Notes under the pieces: model-generated
What the model was told of the DNA's origin: nothing
The model's input: only the letters and a program-made list of their open reading frames with translations
Databases searched by the model: none
Translations under genes and position numbers: made by a program
In this document: positions 54,841 through 63,446 of the stretch, in pieces
Layout: the number at the start of each line of letters is the position of its first letter
Numbering within the stretch: position 1 is the first letter of the stretch
DNA from: Alphaproteobacteria bacterium
Lineage (GTDB): Bacteria > Pseudomonadota > Alphaproteobacteria > Rhizobiales > Aestuariivirgaceae
DNA: 63,446 nucleotides
Reading direction: 5' to 3'
NCBI GenBank assembly: GCA_024279095.1
Contig: JAJRRY010000098.1
Coordinates: forward strand, 1-63,446

Positions 54841-55986
54841 CTACAACAGCTCTAGAACGATCCGGTCGAGCACCGGCATGCCTTGCGGCGTGACCGCGAT
54901 GTGTCCCGATTCCCGCCGGCACAACAGTCCCTCTTGCACCAGCATGTGGATACGGCCTTCCGGAAGCAGGCCATCACCCAGTGCCGTCAATCTTTCCGGA
55001 TCGGCTCCCTCCCGCGTGCGCAGGGCCATGAGCAGGTATTCGGCGGCCTGCTCGCAGGGGGCAAGAAGTGTTTCCTCCTCAAGGCCGCCCGTGTCCGCCG
55101 TCGCCAGCCAGCGGTCAGGTGCCCGAAAGGCCCGCAGGGCGAACCGTCCCTCCGGCGAGATCAGGCGCGAATGAGCGCCAGGGCCGATGCCCGCATATTC
55201 TTCATAGTGCCAGTAAAGCAGATTGTGGCGGCACTCTTCTCCCGGCACCGCGTGGTTGGAGACTTCGTAGCGCAGAAGGCCTGCGGCCTCCGTCATCTGC
55301 TCCGTGATCCGGAACATGGCGAGCGAGTCCTTTTCGTTCGGCAGAATCAGTCGCCCTCGCGCGTGCAGCCGGAAGAAGGGCGTCTCCGGCTCCATGGTCA
55401 GCTGGTAGGCGGAAAGGTGAGTGGGCTCCAGTGCCAGCGCCCGCTCCAGTTCCTCCTCCCAGTCCGCCGGTTTCTGCCCGGGGCGGCCGTAGATGAGATC
55501 GAACGAGGCCCGGGGAAAGCATCGGCGAGCCGCTTTCCATGCAGCCAGTGCGTCGGCAACGGTATGGGTGCGGCCCAGCAGGCGCAGGGCTGTATCATCC
55601 AGTGCCTGGATACCGAGGGAGAGCCGGTTGATGCCGGCCGCCGCCATGTCGCGGAACCGTCCGGCTTCCGAACTGGTGGGATTGGCCTCCAGCGTGATTT
55701 CCGCATCCGCAGCCACAGTCCACAGAGTGGCGATTCGCTCCAGCAGGGCGCCCGCCAGCTCCGGCGGTATGAGGGACGGCGTGCCTCCGCCGAAGAAGAC
55801 CGAGGAAACGGTGCGCCCCGGTGTGCGCTCCGCAAATCTTTCCAGAGCACGAAGAAAGGCGGCCAGCCATTGTGCGACGTCCACCGATGCCGTCACGTGG
55901 GAATTGAAGTCGCAATAGGGACACTTGGAAAGGCAGAAGGGCCAGTGGAGATAGATGCCAAAACCGCTTTCCCGCGTTTTGGTCAT
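54841..55986 (-). CDS. hemW: Radical SAM haem chaperone HemW
   Basis: A 381-residue protein with the radical-SAM cluster cysteines Cys18, Cys22 and Cys25 in [14 protein letters not shown], then F-F-G-G-G-T-P-S and the later E-A-N-P-T-S. The C-C-x-x-C-D-F pattern and lack of an extended coproporphyrinogen site point to HemW rather than HemN. HemW inserts haem into respiratory enzymes. It overlaps rdgB by four bases in the order rph-rdgB-hemW. Confidence 0.94.
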   Translation of the reverse strand: MTKTRESGFGIYLHWPFCLSKCPYCDFNSHVTASVDVAQWLAAFLRALERFAERTPGRTVSSVFFGGGTPSLIPPELAGALLERIATLWTVAADAEITLEANPTSSEAGRFRDMAAAGINRLSLGIQALDDTALRLLGRTHTVADALAAWKAARRCFPRASFDLIYGRPGQKPADWEEELERALALEPTHLSAYQLTMEPETPFFRLHARGRLILPNEKDSLAMFRITEQMTEAAGLLRYEVSNHAVPGEECRHNLLYWHYEEYAGIGPGAHSRLISPEGRFALRAFRAPDRWLATADTGGLEEETLLAPCEQAAEYLLMALRTREGADPERLTALGDGLLPEGRIHMLVQEGLLCRRESGHIAVTPQGMPVLDRIVLELL

Positions 55987-56606
55987 TCTTCGGAGGCCCT
56001 TCCCAAGGCGGCCAGAAGCTTCTCGAAGGCCCGCGCCCGGTGGCTCATGGCGTGCTTCTTTTCCGGTTCCATCTCGGCGAAGGTGATGTCGTGTCTTTCC
56101 GGGACGAACACCGGATCGTAGCCGAAGCCCTTCTCTCCGCGTGGCGGCCAGACGAGCCGGCCGTGCACGTGGCCCTCGAAGACTTCCGCTTCGCCGTCCG
56201 GCCAGGCCAGCGCCAAGGCGCAGGTGAAATGGCCCCTGCGGGCTTCCGGATCGGTAGCACCGGCGGCCTGCAGCTTCTCCTCGATCTTCCGCATGGCCAT
56301 GTCGAAATCCTTTTCCGGGCCGCCCCAGCGAGCCGTATGAATACCCGGCGCACCGCCCAGCGCGTCCACGCACAGCCCTGAATCATCGGCCAGTGCCGGC
56401 AGACCCGAGGCCTCCGCCGCCGCCTGGGCCTTGATCAGGGCGTTCTCGGCGAAGGTAGTCCCGTCCTCCACAGGTTCGGGAAGGCCGAGTTCTCCGGCGG
56501 AAACCGCTGCGTATCCAAGTGGTTCGAGCAATGCATGAATCTCCCGCACCTTACCGGGATTGTGCGAGGCGACGACAATGCGCGATCCTCTTTCGAGTTT
56601 CCTCAT
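55983..56606 (-). CDS. rdgB: dITP/XTP pyrophosphatase
   Basis: A 207-residue Ham1/RdgB enzyme. [10 protein letters not shown] is the nucleotide-binding N-terminus (normally T/S-x-N-x-x-K), with [11 protein letters not shown] and the G-F-G-Y-D-P-V-F metal/base site. It removes deaminated purine nucleotides. The start overlaps the rph stop by four bases and the end overlaps the hemW start by four, a tightly coupled triplet. Confidence 0.95.
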   Translation of the reverse strand: MRKLERGSRIVVASHNPGKVREIHALLEPLGYAAVSAGELGLPEPVEDGTTFAENALIKAQAAAEASGLPALADDSGLCVDALGGAPGIHTARWGGPEKDFDMAMRKIEEKLQAAGATDPEARRGHFTCALALAWPDGEAEVFEGHVHGRLVWPPRGEKGFGYDPVFVPERHDITFAEMEPEKKHAMSHRARAFEKLLAALGRASEE

Positions 56607-57322
56607 GTCTCCACTCCGGTTGCCTGCGCTTGGGCCGCCACCAGCTCGCGGATGCCCTTGCGGGCCAGCCGCAGCATCTCGTCGAACTGTTCTTCGGTGA
56701 AGGGCTCCTCCTCGGCGGTGGCCTGGATCTCCACCAGTCCGCCGGCGCCCGTCATGACGAAGTTGGCATCCGTTTCCGCCTCGGAATCCTCCACGTATTC
56801 CAGATCGAGGATCACCTCGCCACCATGAACGCCGCAGGAAACGGCCGCCACGTGATCCTTCAGCGGGTCCTTTTCCAGCATCTCGCGGGCCATCATCCAG
56901 TCGATGCACTGGCGCAGGGCCACCCAGCCGCCGGTGATGGAGGCGCAGCGGGTGCCGCCATCGGCCTGCAGCACGTCGCAGTCGATGGTGATCTGCCGCT
57001 CGCCCAGCACCTCGAGATCCACCACCGCGCGCAGGCTGCGCCCGATGAGTCGCTGGATCTCCTGGGTGCGTCCGGACTGGCCGCTTTTCGCCTCGCGGCG
57101 CATGCGCTCACCGGTGGCGCGGGGGAGCATGCCGTATTCCGCCGTCACCCACCCGCGGCCCAGTCCGCGCAGCCAACCCGGCACCCGCTCCTCCAGCGAA
57201 GCGGTGCACAGCACCTTCGTGTGGCCCATGGAGATCAGGCAGGAGCCTTCCGCATGGCGCGAAACACCCACCTCCAGCATGACGGGCCGCATTTCGTCAT
57301 TCTTCCGTTTCGAGGGACGCAT
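56603..57322 (-). CDS. rph: Ribonuclease PH
   Basis: A 239-residue phosphorolytic 3'-5' exoribonuclease that trims tRNA 3' ends. It has [16 protein letters not shown] and [14 protein letters not shown], plus [12 protein letters not shown] at the phosphate/metal site. It is full length with the usual N-terminus M-R-P-S-K-R. It heads the rph-rdgB-hemW operon. In relatives hrcA-grpE often lie divergently upstream; here mutM precedes it on the same strand. Confidence 0.96.
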   Translation of the reverse strand: MRPSKRKNDEMRPVMLEVGVSRHAEGSCLISMGHTKVLCTASLEERVPGWLRGLGRGWVTAEYGMLPRATGERMRREAKSGQSGRTQEIQRLIGRSLRAVVDLEVLGERQITIDCDVLQADGGTRCASITGGWVALRQCIDWMMAREMLEKDPLKDHVAAVSCGVHGGEVILDLEYVEDSEAETDANFVMTGAGGLVEIQATAEEEPFTEEQFDEMLRLARKGIRELVAAQAQATGVET

Positions 57323-57399
57323 GTCATCCTTTCCGTATGGTCATGATTGCCGCCGCTGTCCAAGGCGATAGGGCATGCGGAGGAGCGGGTCAATATCGC

Positions 57400-58287
57400 T
57401 CATTTCTGGCAGTGCGAACAGAAGAAGGTGCTGCGGCCGCCCTGCACGATGCGCTGCACGGGCCGTCCGCAGCCTTCGCAGGGTTCACCTTCCCGCCCGT
57501 AGACGGCGAAATGCTGCTGGAAGCCTCCGGCTTCGCCATTCACACGCGCATGATCGCGCAGGGTGGAACCACCCGCCGCGATGGCCTCCAGCAGGACCTC
57601 GCGCACGGCCGTGACCAGCCTTTCCAGCCGCGCCGTGGGCCGTCCCGAAGGAGCAATGCCGCCGGCCTGCCGGCGTGGCGAGATGCCGGCCCGGAAAAGT
57701 GCCTCGCAGACGTAGATGTTGCCCAGACCCGCCACCACCGCCTGATCGAGCAGGGCGGTCTTTACCGCCCCCCGCCGGCCCCGCAGGGCGCGGGCCATAT
57801 ATGCGGGTGTGAAACCCGGTCCCAGAGGCTCGGGACCCAGCCGGGCAAGGGCAGGATGGTTGCCGACGTCTTCCCGCGCCATCAGATCGAAGAAGCCGAA
57901 GCGGCGGGGATCGGTATAGGCGATGCGGGTCTGGTCCTCCAAGGTCAGGATCAGGTGATCATGCGGTCCCGGCTCCCGTTCCGACGGTCCGTGGAAGTAG
58001 AAGGCGCCCAGTGCCTCCGGCACGTCCTGCGTGCCCGGCCAGACCGTGAATCGCCCGCTCATGCCCAGATGGCAAAGCACCGTCTCGCCCGTGTCGAGAT
58101 CCCACAGCATGTACTTGGCGCGGCGACGCAACCGCTCCACACGGCCCCCTTCCAGCCGCGCGGCAAATCCTTCCGGCCATGAATGTCGCAGCCGTTTGCC
58201 GGAAATGCGCGCGGAGATGATTCTGCGGCCCGTCATGTGCGGCTCCAGTCCGCGCATCACGGTCTCGACCTCGGGAAGCTCCGGCAC
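57400..58287 (-). CDS. mutM: Formamidopyrimidine-DNA glycosylase
   Basis: A 295-residue bifunctional glycosylase/AP lyase removing 8-oxoguanine. The catalytic N-terminal proline and glutamate (P-E-L-P-E-V-E) follow the initiator Met. The lysine in R-A-K-Y-M-L-W-D and the C-terminal zinc finger C-x2-C-x16-C-x2-C (C-E-G-C ... C-S-H-C) are intact. It lies 77 bases upstream of rph and is transcribed in the same direction. A DMT transporter precedes it after 16 bases, so the three groups could share transcripts. Confidence 0.95.
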   Translation of the reverse strand: MPELPEVETVMRGLEPHMTGRRIISARISGKRLRHSWPEGFAARLEGGRVERLRRRAKYMLWDLDTGETVLCHLGMSGRFTVWPGTQDVPEALGAFYFHGPSEREPGPHDHLILTLEDQTRIAYTDPRRFGFFDLMAREDVGNHPALARLGPEPLGPGFTPAYMARALRGRRGAVKTALLDQAVVAGLGNIYVCEALFRAGISPRRQAGGIAPSGRPTARLERLVTAVREVLLEAIAAGGSTLRDHARVNGEAGGFQQHFAVYGREGEPCEGCGRPVQRIVQGGRSTFFCSHCQK

Positions 58288-58303
58288 CGGTTCGCTCCTT
58301 GTC

Positions 58304-59182
58304 TCATGCCTTCATGTGGGCTGTGCGTTCACGATAGTAGACGACCAGTCCCGCCACCGCCACGACAAGCGCCCCGATCACGGTCCACAGATCGGGGACA
58401 TCGCCGAACCACAGCCAGCCGATGAGGATCATCCAGCCGAGCTGTGAATAGACGAAAGGCGCGAGCAGGGAGGCATCCGCCCGCCTGTGGGCCTCGGCCA
58501 GCAGAAAATGTCCTGCCGAGCCTGACAGGCCTGCAAGGGCCAGAAACATCCATTCCATGCCGTGCGGCAGCACGGGATCCGCTGCCAGCAGCGGCAGGGA
58601 GAGCACGGCGCCGGAAGCCGTGGACCAGAAGAGCGAAGAGATGGCGGCATCCCGTCCGCCGACGCGCCGGGTGAGGATCTGGTAGAAGGCAAGCGTCAGC
58701 GCCGCACCCAGCGACAGGAACATGGCCGGATGGAAGGCGTCCGTGCCCGGTCGCAGCACCAGCATCACGCCGAGGAAGCCAACGATGACGGCACTCCACC
58801 GGCGCCATCCGACCTTTTCTCCGAGCAGCATGGGCGACAGCAGGCACACCCACAGGGGCGAGGAAAACAGAATGGCGGAAGTCTGTGCCAGTTGCAGGTA
58901 CTTCACCGCCACGAAGTTGAGCAGCGTGGCCACCACCATCAGCGCGCCGCGCAGCAGTTGCAGGCGCAGATGGGCGGTACGCCACATGGCCGATTTCCAC
59001 ACGACCCATCCGATGATGGCAATGAACGCCGTGCCGAAGGCATAGCGGCCGGCGACCACCAGGCCCGGTGGCAGGGTGCGCACCAGGTGCTTGGCGGAAG
59101 CGTCCAGCAGCGAGAACAGTGCAAATGCACTGATCATCATCAGAATTCCGGATGCGGGAGATGTGGAATCCGCGGGTTTCAC
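58304..59182 (-). CDS. EamA/DMT-family membrane transporter (second copy in window)
   Basis: A 292-residue protein with ten helices in two EamA halves (first-half turn L-L-G-E-K-V-G-W, second-half W-L-W-F-G-D-V-P). R-P-G-T-D-A-F-H-P between the halves is typical of the RhaT/S-adenosylmethionine-transporter-like branch, but the substrate is unknown. It runs toward mutM with a 16-base gap. It is divergent from the Liv binding-protein gene, 104 bases away. Confidence 0.86.
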   Translation of the reverse strand: MKPADSTSPASGILMMISAFALFSLLDASAKHLVRTLPPGLVVAGRYAFGTAFIAIIGWVVWKSAMWRTAHLRLQLLRGALMVVATLLNFVAVKYLQLAQTSAILFSSPLWVCLLSPMLLGEKVGWRRWSAVIVGFLGVMLVLRPGTDAFHPAMFLSLGAALTLAFYQILTRRVGGRDAAISSLFWSTASGAVLSLPLLAADPVLPHGMEWMFLALAGLSGSAGHFLLAEAHRRADASLLAPFVYSQLGWMILIGWLWFGDVPDLWTVIGALVVAVAGLVVYYRERTAHMKA

Positions 59183-59286
59183 GATATGGTTGCGACCTTT
59201 TCTTGCGAGGCTTGCATGCTTGCCGGATAGTTTCTACAGAACGGGGCAAACAAGAACCACCACGATGTTTTCCAGGGAGAGGGATC

Positions 59287-60471
59287 ATGATCCGCAAGCT
59301 TCTCGCCGCCACACTGGCGCTCGGGGTTTCGACATCCGCCGCCATCGCGGCCGAAGTGAAGATCGGCTTCGTCACCACGCTGACCACGCCGGCCGCCGTC
59401 ATCGGCCGTGACATGGTGGATGCCGCAAAACTGGCCGTGAAGCACATGAATGGCAAGATGGCCGGTCTCGACGTGAAGCTGATCGTCGAGGACGACGGCT
59501 TTCGCCCCGACGTCGGCCGCCAGAAGACGGTAAAGCTGGTCAAGCAGGACAAGGTCGATTTCCTTACCGGCTACATCTGGAGCCATGTCCTGCTGGCCTC
59601 GCGCAAGCCGGCTCTGGATGCGGGCAAGTTTCTGATCTCCGCCAATGCCGGCCCCTCTCCACTGGCCGGCAAGCTGTGCCACGAGAATTTCTTCTCTGCC
59701 TCCTGGCAGAACGATCAGGTGCCCATGGCCATGGGCGAGGTGCTCAATCAGCTCGGCGTGAAGACGCTCTACATCATCGCGCCCAACTACGCCGCCGGAA
59801 AGAATATCGTCGCTGGCGTCACCCGCACCTTCAAGGGCAAGGTGCTGGGCAAGGATTTCACCAGATGGGGCAAGGACGCACAGCTCGATTTCTCCGCCGA
59901 GCTGGCCAAGGCGAAGGCTTCCGGCGCGGAGGCTCTCTTTGCCTTCTATCCCGGCAAGGCCGGGGGTGCCTTCATCAAGCAGTATGCGCAGGCGGGTCTG
60001 GAAAAGGCCATGAAGCTGTTCACCGTGTTCACGGTGGACGCCATTTCGCTTCCGAAGTTCCAGAAGGCCGGCCTGAAGGTGGTCCTAGGCTCGCGGAGCA
60101 CCCATTTCTGGAGCCCGGATCTCGACAATCCGGCCAACCGGAAGTTCGTTGCCGACTTCCGCAAGGAGTACGGCCGTTATCCGTCCTTCTACGCCGCCCA
60201 GGCCTATGACGCCATCAACCTGATCCGGGCCGGTGTGGAGGGCGCGAAGGGCGACCTGAAGAACGCGGATGCAATACGCGCCGCCATGAAAAAGGCCGAT
60301 TTCGGTTCTGTGCGCGGCAGGTTCACCTACGGAAACAACCACTTTCCGATCCAGAACTTCTACCTGCGCGAAGTGGTGGAGGATCCGGAGGACAACTGGA
60401 CCTCGCGCATCGTGAAGACGGTCTACAGGAACCATCAGGACCCCTATGCGAAGGAATGTCCGCTGAAGTAG
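59287..60471 (+). CDS. livJ: Branched-chain amino acid-type ABC transporter, periplasmic binding protein
   Basis: A 394-residue LivJ/LivK-like protein. A signal peptide (about 1-21, ending A-A-I-A-A) precedes a two-lobe periplasmic-binding fold from K-I-G-F-V-T-T-L-T-T to the C-terminal R-I-V-K-T-V-Y-R. Such LIV-family receptors may bind leucine/isoleucine/valine but also aromatics, amides or urea, so the ligand is undetermined. AGGGAGAGGGA is just before the ATG. It is followed by a terminator hairpin and then two permeases and two ATPases. Confidence 0.9.
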   Translation: MIRKLLAATLALGVSTSAAIAAEVKIGFVTTLTTPAAVIGRDMVDAAKLAVKHMNGKMAGLDVKLIVEDDGFRPDVGRQKTVKLVKQDKVDFLTGYIWSHVLLASRKPALDAGKFLISANAGPSPLAGKLCHENFFSASWQNDQVPMAMGEVLNQLGVKTLYIIAPNYAAGKNIVAGVTRTFKGKVLGKDFTRWGKDAQLDFSAELAKAKASGAEALFAFYPGKAGGAFIKQYAQAGLEKAMKLFTVFTVDAISLPKFQKAGLKVVLGSRSTHFWSPDLDNPANRKFVADFRKEYGRYPSFYAAQAYDAINLIRAGVEGAKGDLKNADAIRAAMKKADFGSVRGRFTYGNNHFPIQNFYLREVVEDPEDNWTSRIVKTVYRNHQDPYAKECPLK

Positions 60472-60481
60472 CATCCGCCGG

Positions 60482-60513
60482 CCGGCTGTCTCCATGATGG
60501 CCAGCCGGTTTTT
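60482..60513 (+). terminator. Intrinsic terminator/attenuator between livJ and livH
   Basis: CCGGCTG (60482-60488) pairs with CAGCCGG (60502-60508) over 13 bases, followed directly by TTTTT (60509-60513). It is 10 bases after the livJ stop and 33 before the livH start. It would let the binding protein be made in excess over the membrane parts. Confidence 0.8.
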
Positions 60514-60545
60514 CCCTGCCACGCCACACGGGCCGGAAACGACGC

Positions 60546-61481
60546 ATGGATACCGCGCTTCTCGTCACCCAGATCGTCAACGGCCTGCAGCTGGGTATCC
60601 TGCTGTTTCTTGTCGCTTCCGGGCTCACGCTGGTCTTCGGAATTCTGGACTTCGTGAATCTGGCCCATGGCGCCTACTACATGCTGGGCGCCTTCATCAG
60701 TGCCACCCTGGCCCGGTGGACGGGATCCTGGCCGCTGTCGGTGCTGCTGGCCCTGCCTCTGGTAGCCCTGATCGGCGTATTCACGGAGCGCGTGGTGGCC
60801 CGTCCCCTCTATGGCAGAAGTCATCTGGCGCAGGTGCTGGCCACCTTCGGTCTGATACTGGTGATCGATGCCGTTGCCATGCTGGTCTGGGGGGTCGAGG
60901 GGCAGGCGGTGGAGCTGCCCGCCTGGCTGAACGGCCGAGTGACATTGCCCGGAGGTGCGGAGCTCCCGGCATACCGGCTGGTCATCATAGGATCGGGACT
61001 GGCCGTCGCTGCGGGCCTGTACGCCTGGGTGCATCACACCCGGTTCGGCATGTTGGTACGCGCCGCTGCCGCCAACCGGGACATGGCCGAGGCCCTCGGC
61101 GTGGATACCGCGCGGCTCTATGCGGCCGTGTTCGCACTGGGTGCCGCGCTGGCGGGCCTTGCTGGCATGCTGGTGGCACCGCTTACCGAGGCCTCGCTTG
61201 CCATGGGGCTGGAGATCATCATCATCGCGCTCGTGGTCATCATCATCGGTGGCATCGGCTCGCTGAAGGGTGCCTTCGTGGCCGCTCTGCTGGCCGGTCT
61301 GGTGGATACGCTGGGCCGGGCCTGGCTGGACGATCTGTTCAAGCTGGCCATGTCCCCGGAGGCCGCCGAGACCGCCGCGCCTGCGGTCTCCGCCATGAGC
61401 GTCTATCTGCTCATGGCGCTGATCCTTGCCCTGCGGCCGCAGGGTCTGTTTCCACCCAGGACGAGGGGGCATGGGCAATGA
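60546..61481 (+). CDS. livH: ABC transporter permease LivH
   Basis: A 311-residue permease with about eight hydrophobic helices. The LivH signature G-L-T-L-V-F-G-I-L-D-F-V-N-L-A-H-G is near residue 30, and the EAA-like G-V-D-T-A-R-L-Y-A region is near 190. I-G-G-I-G-S-L-K-G-A follows near 235. It forms the membrane channel with LivM. The stop overlaps the livM start (ATGA). Confidence 0.94.
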   Translation: MDTALLVTQIVNGLQLGILLFLVASGLTLVFGILDFVNLAHGAYYMLGAFISATLARWTGSWPLSVLLALPLVALIGVFTERVVARPLYGRSHLAQVLATFGLILVIDAVAMLVWGVEGQAVELPAWLNGRVTLPGGAELPAYRLVIIGSGLAVAAGLYAWVHHTRFGMLVRAAAANRDMAEALGVDTARLYAAVFALGAALAGLAGMLVAPLTEASLAMGLEIIIIALVVIIIGGIGSLKGAFVAALLAGLVDTLGRAWLDDLFKLAMSPEAAETAAPAVSAMSVYLLMALILALRPQGLFPPRTRGHGQ

Positions 61482-62443
61482 GCAGGATCCTGCGCACCCT
61501 CGCTCCATGGCTCGAGGGGCTGCTTCTGGTGCTGCTCGCAGCGGCTCCCCTGCTGACCGCCTGGACGTCCCAGCCCTTCTGGCTGGATCTGGCCACCCGG
61601 TTGACCATTCTGGCCATTGCCGCCGCCGCACTCAATCTTGTCCTCGGCATTGGCGGTCTCGTCTCTTTCGGGCATGCCGCCTTTCTCGGCATCGGGGCCT
61701 ATGCGGTGGGCATTCCCGCATGGCACGCTCTCTATGGCGGGGCGGAGTGGATCGCTTCTGCCAACGGCTTTTTCCACTTCGCACTGGCTGCGGGAGCCGG
61801 CGCCCTGTTCGCCCTGTTCACTGGCCCGCTGGCCCTGCGCACCCGCGGCGTACACTTCATCATGATCACCATGGCCTTCGGGCAGATGGTTTTCTATCTC
61901 CTCCAGTCGCTGGAAACCTATGGAGGCGATGACGGGCTGACCATCGACACCCGTTCCGAGTTCCCCCTGGCGAACCTAGACGATCCGGCGCAACTCCACT
62001 GGCTGGCTTTCGCCACGCTGCTGGCGGTGTTGCTGCTCATCTGGCGAATGCGCGAGGCACCGTTCGGTCTTGCGCTGGCCGGTGCCAGAACAGGGGAGCG
62101 GCGGATGCGGGCGCTGGGCTACGATGTAACGCGCATCCGGTTGGCCGCCTATGTGCTCTCCGGGGCCCTGACGGCCATCGCCGGGGCATGGCTGGCCAAT
62201 CATGCCGCTTTCGTCTCGCCCTCCATGACGGACTGGACCCGTTCCGGCGAATTGATGTTCATGGTCATCCTTGGCGGAGCGGGGCGCCTTCTGGGCCCGC
62301 TGACCGGTGCTGCCGCTTTCGTGCTTCTGGAGGAGGTGCTTTCCTCGATGACCACCTACTGGCATCTGCCCTTCGGATTGCTGCTGATTCTTGCGGCGCT
62401 GTGGCAGGCGGGCGTGTTTTCGAAGGAGGGAAGTTCCACATGA
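61478..62443 (+). CDS. livM: ABC transporter permease LivM
   Basis: A 321-residue permease with nine or so helices. L-N-L-V-L-G-I-G-G-L-V-S-F-G-H-A-A-F-L-G-I-G-A-Y is the family motif (near residue 55), and the C-terminal half carries M-R-A-L-G-Y-D-V-T-R-I-R and G-G-A-G-R-L-L-G-P. The start overlaps livH, and the stop overlaps livG by four bases, so all are translationally coupled. Confidence 0.94.
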   Translation: MSRILRTLAPWLEGLLLVLLAAAPLLTAWTSQPFWLDLATRLTILAIAAAALNLVLGIGGLVSFGHAAFLGIGAYAVGIPAWHALYGGAEWIASANGFFHFALAAGAGALFALFTGPLALRTRGVHFIMITMAFGQMVFYLLQSLETYGGDDGLTIDTRSEFPLANLDDPAQLHWLAFATLLAVLLLIWRMREAPFGLALAGARTGERRMRALGYDVTRIRLAAYVLSGALTAIAGAWLANHAAFVSPSMTDWTRSGELMFMVILGGAGRLLGPLTGAAAFVLLEEVLSSMTTYWHLPFGLLLILAALWQAGVFSKEGSST

Positions 62444-63198
62444 ACCGGCCGCTTCTGGAACTGATGGACGTGCACAAGGCCTTTGACGGGCTCGGTGTTT
62501 CCGTGGGTGTGCACATGGAGGTCAGGCTGGGCGAGACCCATGCTCTCATCGGACCCAACGGCGCCGGGAAGACGTCACTCATCGATCAGATCTGCGGCGA
62601 GATCGTGCCGGACCGTGGTCGCATCGTGCTGGACGGAGAAGACATCACCCGCCTGCCGGTACACCGGCGGGCCCGGCTGGGGCTGGCGCGCTCGTACCAG
62701 ATCACCTCGCTTATGGATGCCCTGAGCGTCTTCGACAATGCGTTGCTGGCCGTCATGGCCCATTGCGGGACACCTTGGCGGATGTTCCGCTCCGCCCGCA
62801 ATGACGAAAGGCTGCGCGATGCCGCCATTGCCGTTCTGGCCCGTGTCGATCTGGGGGACCATGTGGAGCATCCCGCAGGAGAGCTTTCCCATGGTCTGCG
62901 GCGGCAGCTGGAGCTGGCGATGACATTGGCCGGTCATCCTCGTCTGCTGATTCTTGATGAACCCATGGCCGGACTCGGTCCACGGGAGAGCGCAAGGATG
63001 GTCGAGCTGCTGCAGGAACTGAAGGAGGATCATTCCATTCTGCTGGTGGAGCACGACATGGATGCGGTCTTTACCCTTGCCGACCGAATTTCCGTGCTGG
63101 TGGCAGGCCGGCTCATCGCCACCGGCACACCGCAGGAGGTGCGTTCCGATCGCGAGGTGCGGCGGGCCTATCTGGGAGAGGACGCCGATGCTGCTTGA
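62440..63198 (+). CDS. livG: ABC transporter ATP-binding protein LivG
   Basis: A 252-residue ATPase with Walker A G-P-N-G-A-G-K-T, signature L-S-H-G-L-R-R-Q-L (a histidine replaces the usual glycine of LSGG-Q, a common LivG variant) and Walker B L-L-I-L-D-E-P-M-A-G-L. The C-terminal V-E-H-D-M-D switch region is typical. GAAGGAGGG precedes the ATG. The stop overlaps the next ATPase by 11 bases. Confidence 0.94.
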   Translation: MNRPLLELMDVHKAFDGLGVSVGVHMEVRLGETHALIGPNGAGKTSLIDQICGEIVPDRGRIVLDGEDITRLPVHRRARLGLARSYQITSLMDALSVFDNALLAVMAHCGTPWRMFRSARNDERLRDAAIAVLARVDLGDHVEHPAGELSHGLRRQLELAMTLAGHPRLLILDEPMAGLGPRESARMVELLQELKEDHSILLVEHDMDAVFTLADRISVLVAGRLIATGTPQEVRSDREVRRAYLGEDADAA

Positions 63199-63446
63199 GG
63201 CGCAGGCACTGGAGGCGGGATACGGCCCGGCGCAAGTGCTCTTCGGAGTGGATCTGCGGATTGATGCCGGTGAATGCGTGGCCCTGCTTGGCCGCAACGG
63301 CATGGGCAAGACGACCACTGTAAAGGTGCTCACCGGCCTGTTGCCTGCCCGTTCCGGATCCGTGCGGCTGGCCGGGCGCGACGTCACCGGCCTGCCGCCT
63401 CATGCACGGGCCCGGCTCGGCCTCGGGCTGGTGCCGGAAGGCCGTC
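63188..63446 (+). CDS. livF: ABC transporter ATP-binding protein LivF (partial, cut by window end)
   Basis: The first 86 codons are present: M-L-L-E-A-Q-A-L-E-A-G-Y-G-P-A-Q-V-L-F, then Walker A G-R-N-G-M-G-K-T-T. G-L-P-P-H-A-R-A-R-L-G-L-G-L-V-P-E-G-R at the window end is the LivF-type Q-loop region. The rest, including signature and Walker B, lies beyond the window. It completes the five-component Liv-type system. Confidence 0.93.
   Translation, partial: MLLEAQALEAGYGPAQVLFGVDLRIDAGECVALLGRNGMGKTTTVKVLTGLLPARSGSVRLAGRDVTGLPPHARARLGLGLVPEGR

Noticed and set aside
1-63446. Mobile elements, CRISPR arrays, prophage or defence islands
   Set aside because: No transposase, integrase, phage structural gene, direct-repeat array or restriction/toxin motif was seen. 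Nearly all genes are housekeeping or conserved alphaproteobacterial accessory genes.

Overview
The window is an ordinary, gene-dense, GC-rich stretch of an alphaproteobacterial chromosome, seen from both sides of what is probably the replication origin. The lineage is indicated by the conserved block hemE-hemJ / rho / mnmE-mnmG-rsmG-parA-parB, the block ppsR-maf-aroE-coaE, the ChvG/ChvI-hprK module, the RegB/RegA/SenC redox system, dnaB-alr-mlaEF-radA and fabA-fabB. A Rhodospirillales-like bacterium is plausible, but the sequence alone does not fix the order or genus. No transposon, prophage, CRISPR array or rRNA operon was found.

Layout. 1-0.6 kb: two gene fragments (an L25 ribosomal protein fragment and a membrane protein fragment) abut at about position 108, which looks like a rearrangement or assembly junction. 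0.6-7.6 kb: SPFH/NfeD membrane pair, a six-haem NapC/NirT fusion cytochrome with an FNR-type site upstream, lptM-lysA, a cytochrome c', a dihaem cytochrome c, a DedA-like protein and DsbB. 7.8-10.5 kb: two overlapping genes for a polysaccharide-initiating sugar transferase and a membrane SGNH protein. 10.5-18.1 kb: radA, mlaFE, alr and dnaB on the minus strand, split by an AT-rich (34% G+C) regulatory region and a plus-strand gene for an outer-membrane protein made of two tandem beta-barrels. 18.2-29.3 kb: parB, parA, rsmG, mnmG, mnmE, rho, hemJ and hemE on the minus strand, with a DUF255 thioredoxin-like gene on the plus strand. One perfect parS lies between mnmG and mnmE, and three near-perfect parS copies lie inside coding sequences.

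29.34-29.71 kb: the divergent hemE/ppsR intergenic region, carrying several DnaA-box-like motifs, is the best candidate for the chromosome origin. Most genes to its left run leftward and most to its right run rightward. 29.7-47.2 kb: ppsR, maf, aroE, coaE, (ahcY, reverse), hslU, chvI, chvG, hprK, envC-like, ctpA, fabA, fabB, a class A penicillin-binding protein and metK. ahcY and metK, two steps of the S-adenosylmethionine cycle, share a 16-bp inverted repeat upstream. 47.2-59.2 kb: a DMT transporter, apbE, tRNA-Gly(CCC), nfu, a nitroreductase, tsaB, rimI, regA, regB, senC, hemW-rdgB-rph, mutM and a second DMT transporter. 59.3-63.4 kb: a branched-chain-amino-acid-type ABC operon (binding protein, terminator, LivH, LivM, LivG, LivF), with the last gene cut by the window edge.

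There is no obvious new defence or biosynthetic system. The most unusual points are the parS copies embedded in genes (one pair creates a peptide repeat), the double-barrel outer-membrane protein with its AT-rich, palindrome-bearing leader, the six-haem fusion cytochrome, the shared ahcY/metK operator, and the truncated-gene junction at the left edge.
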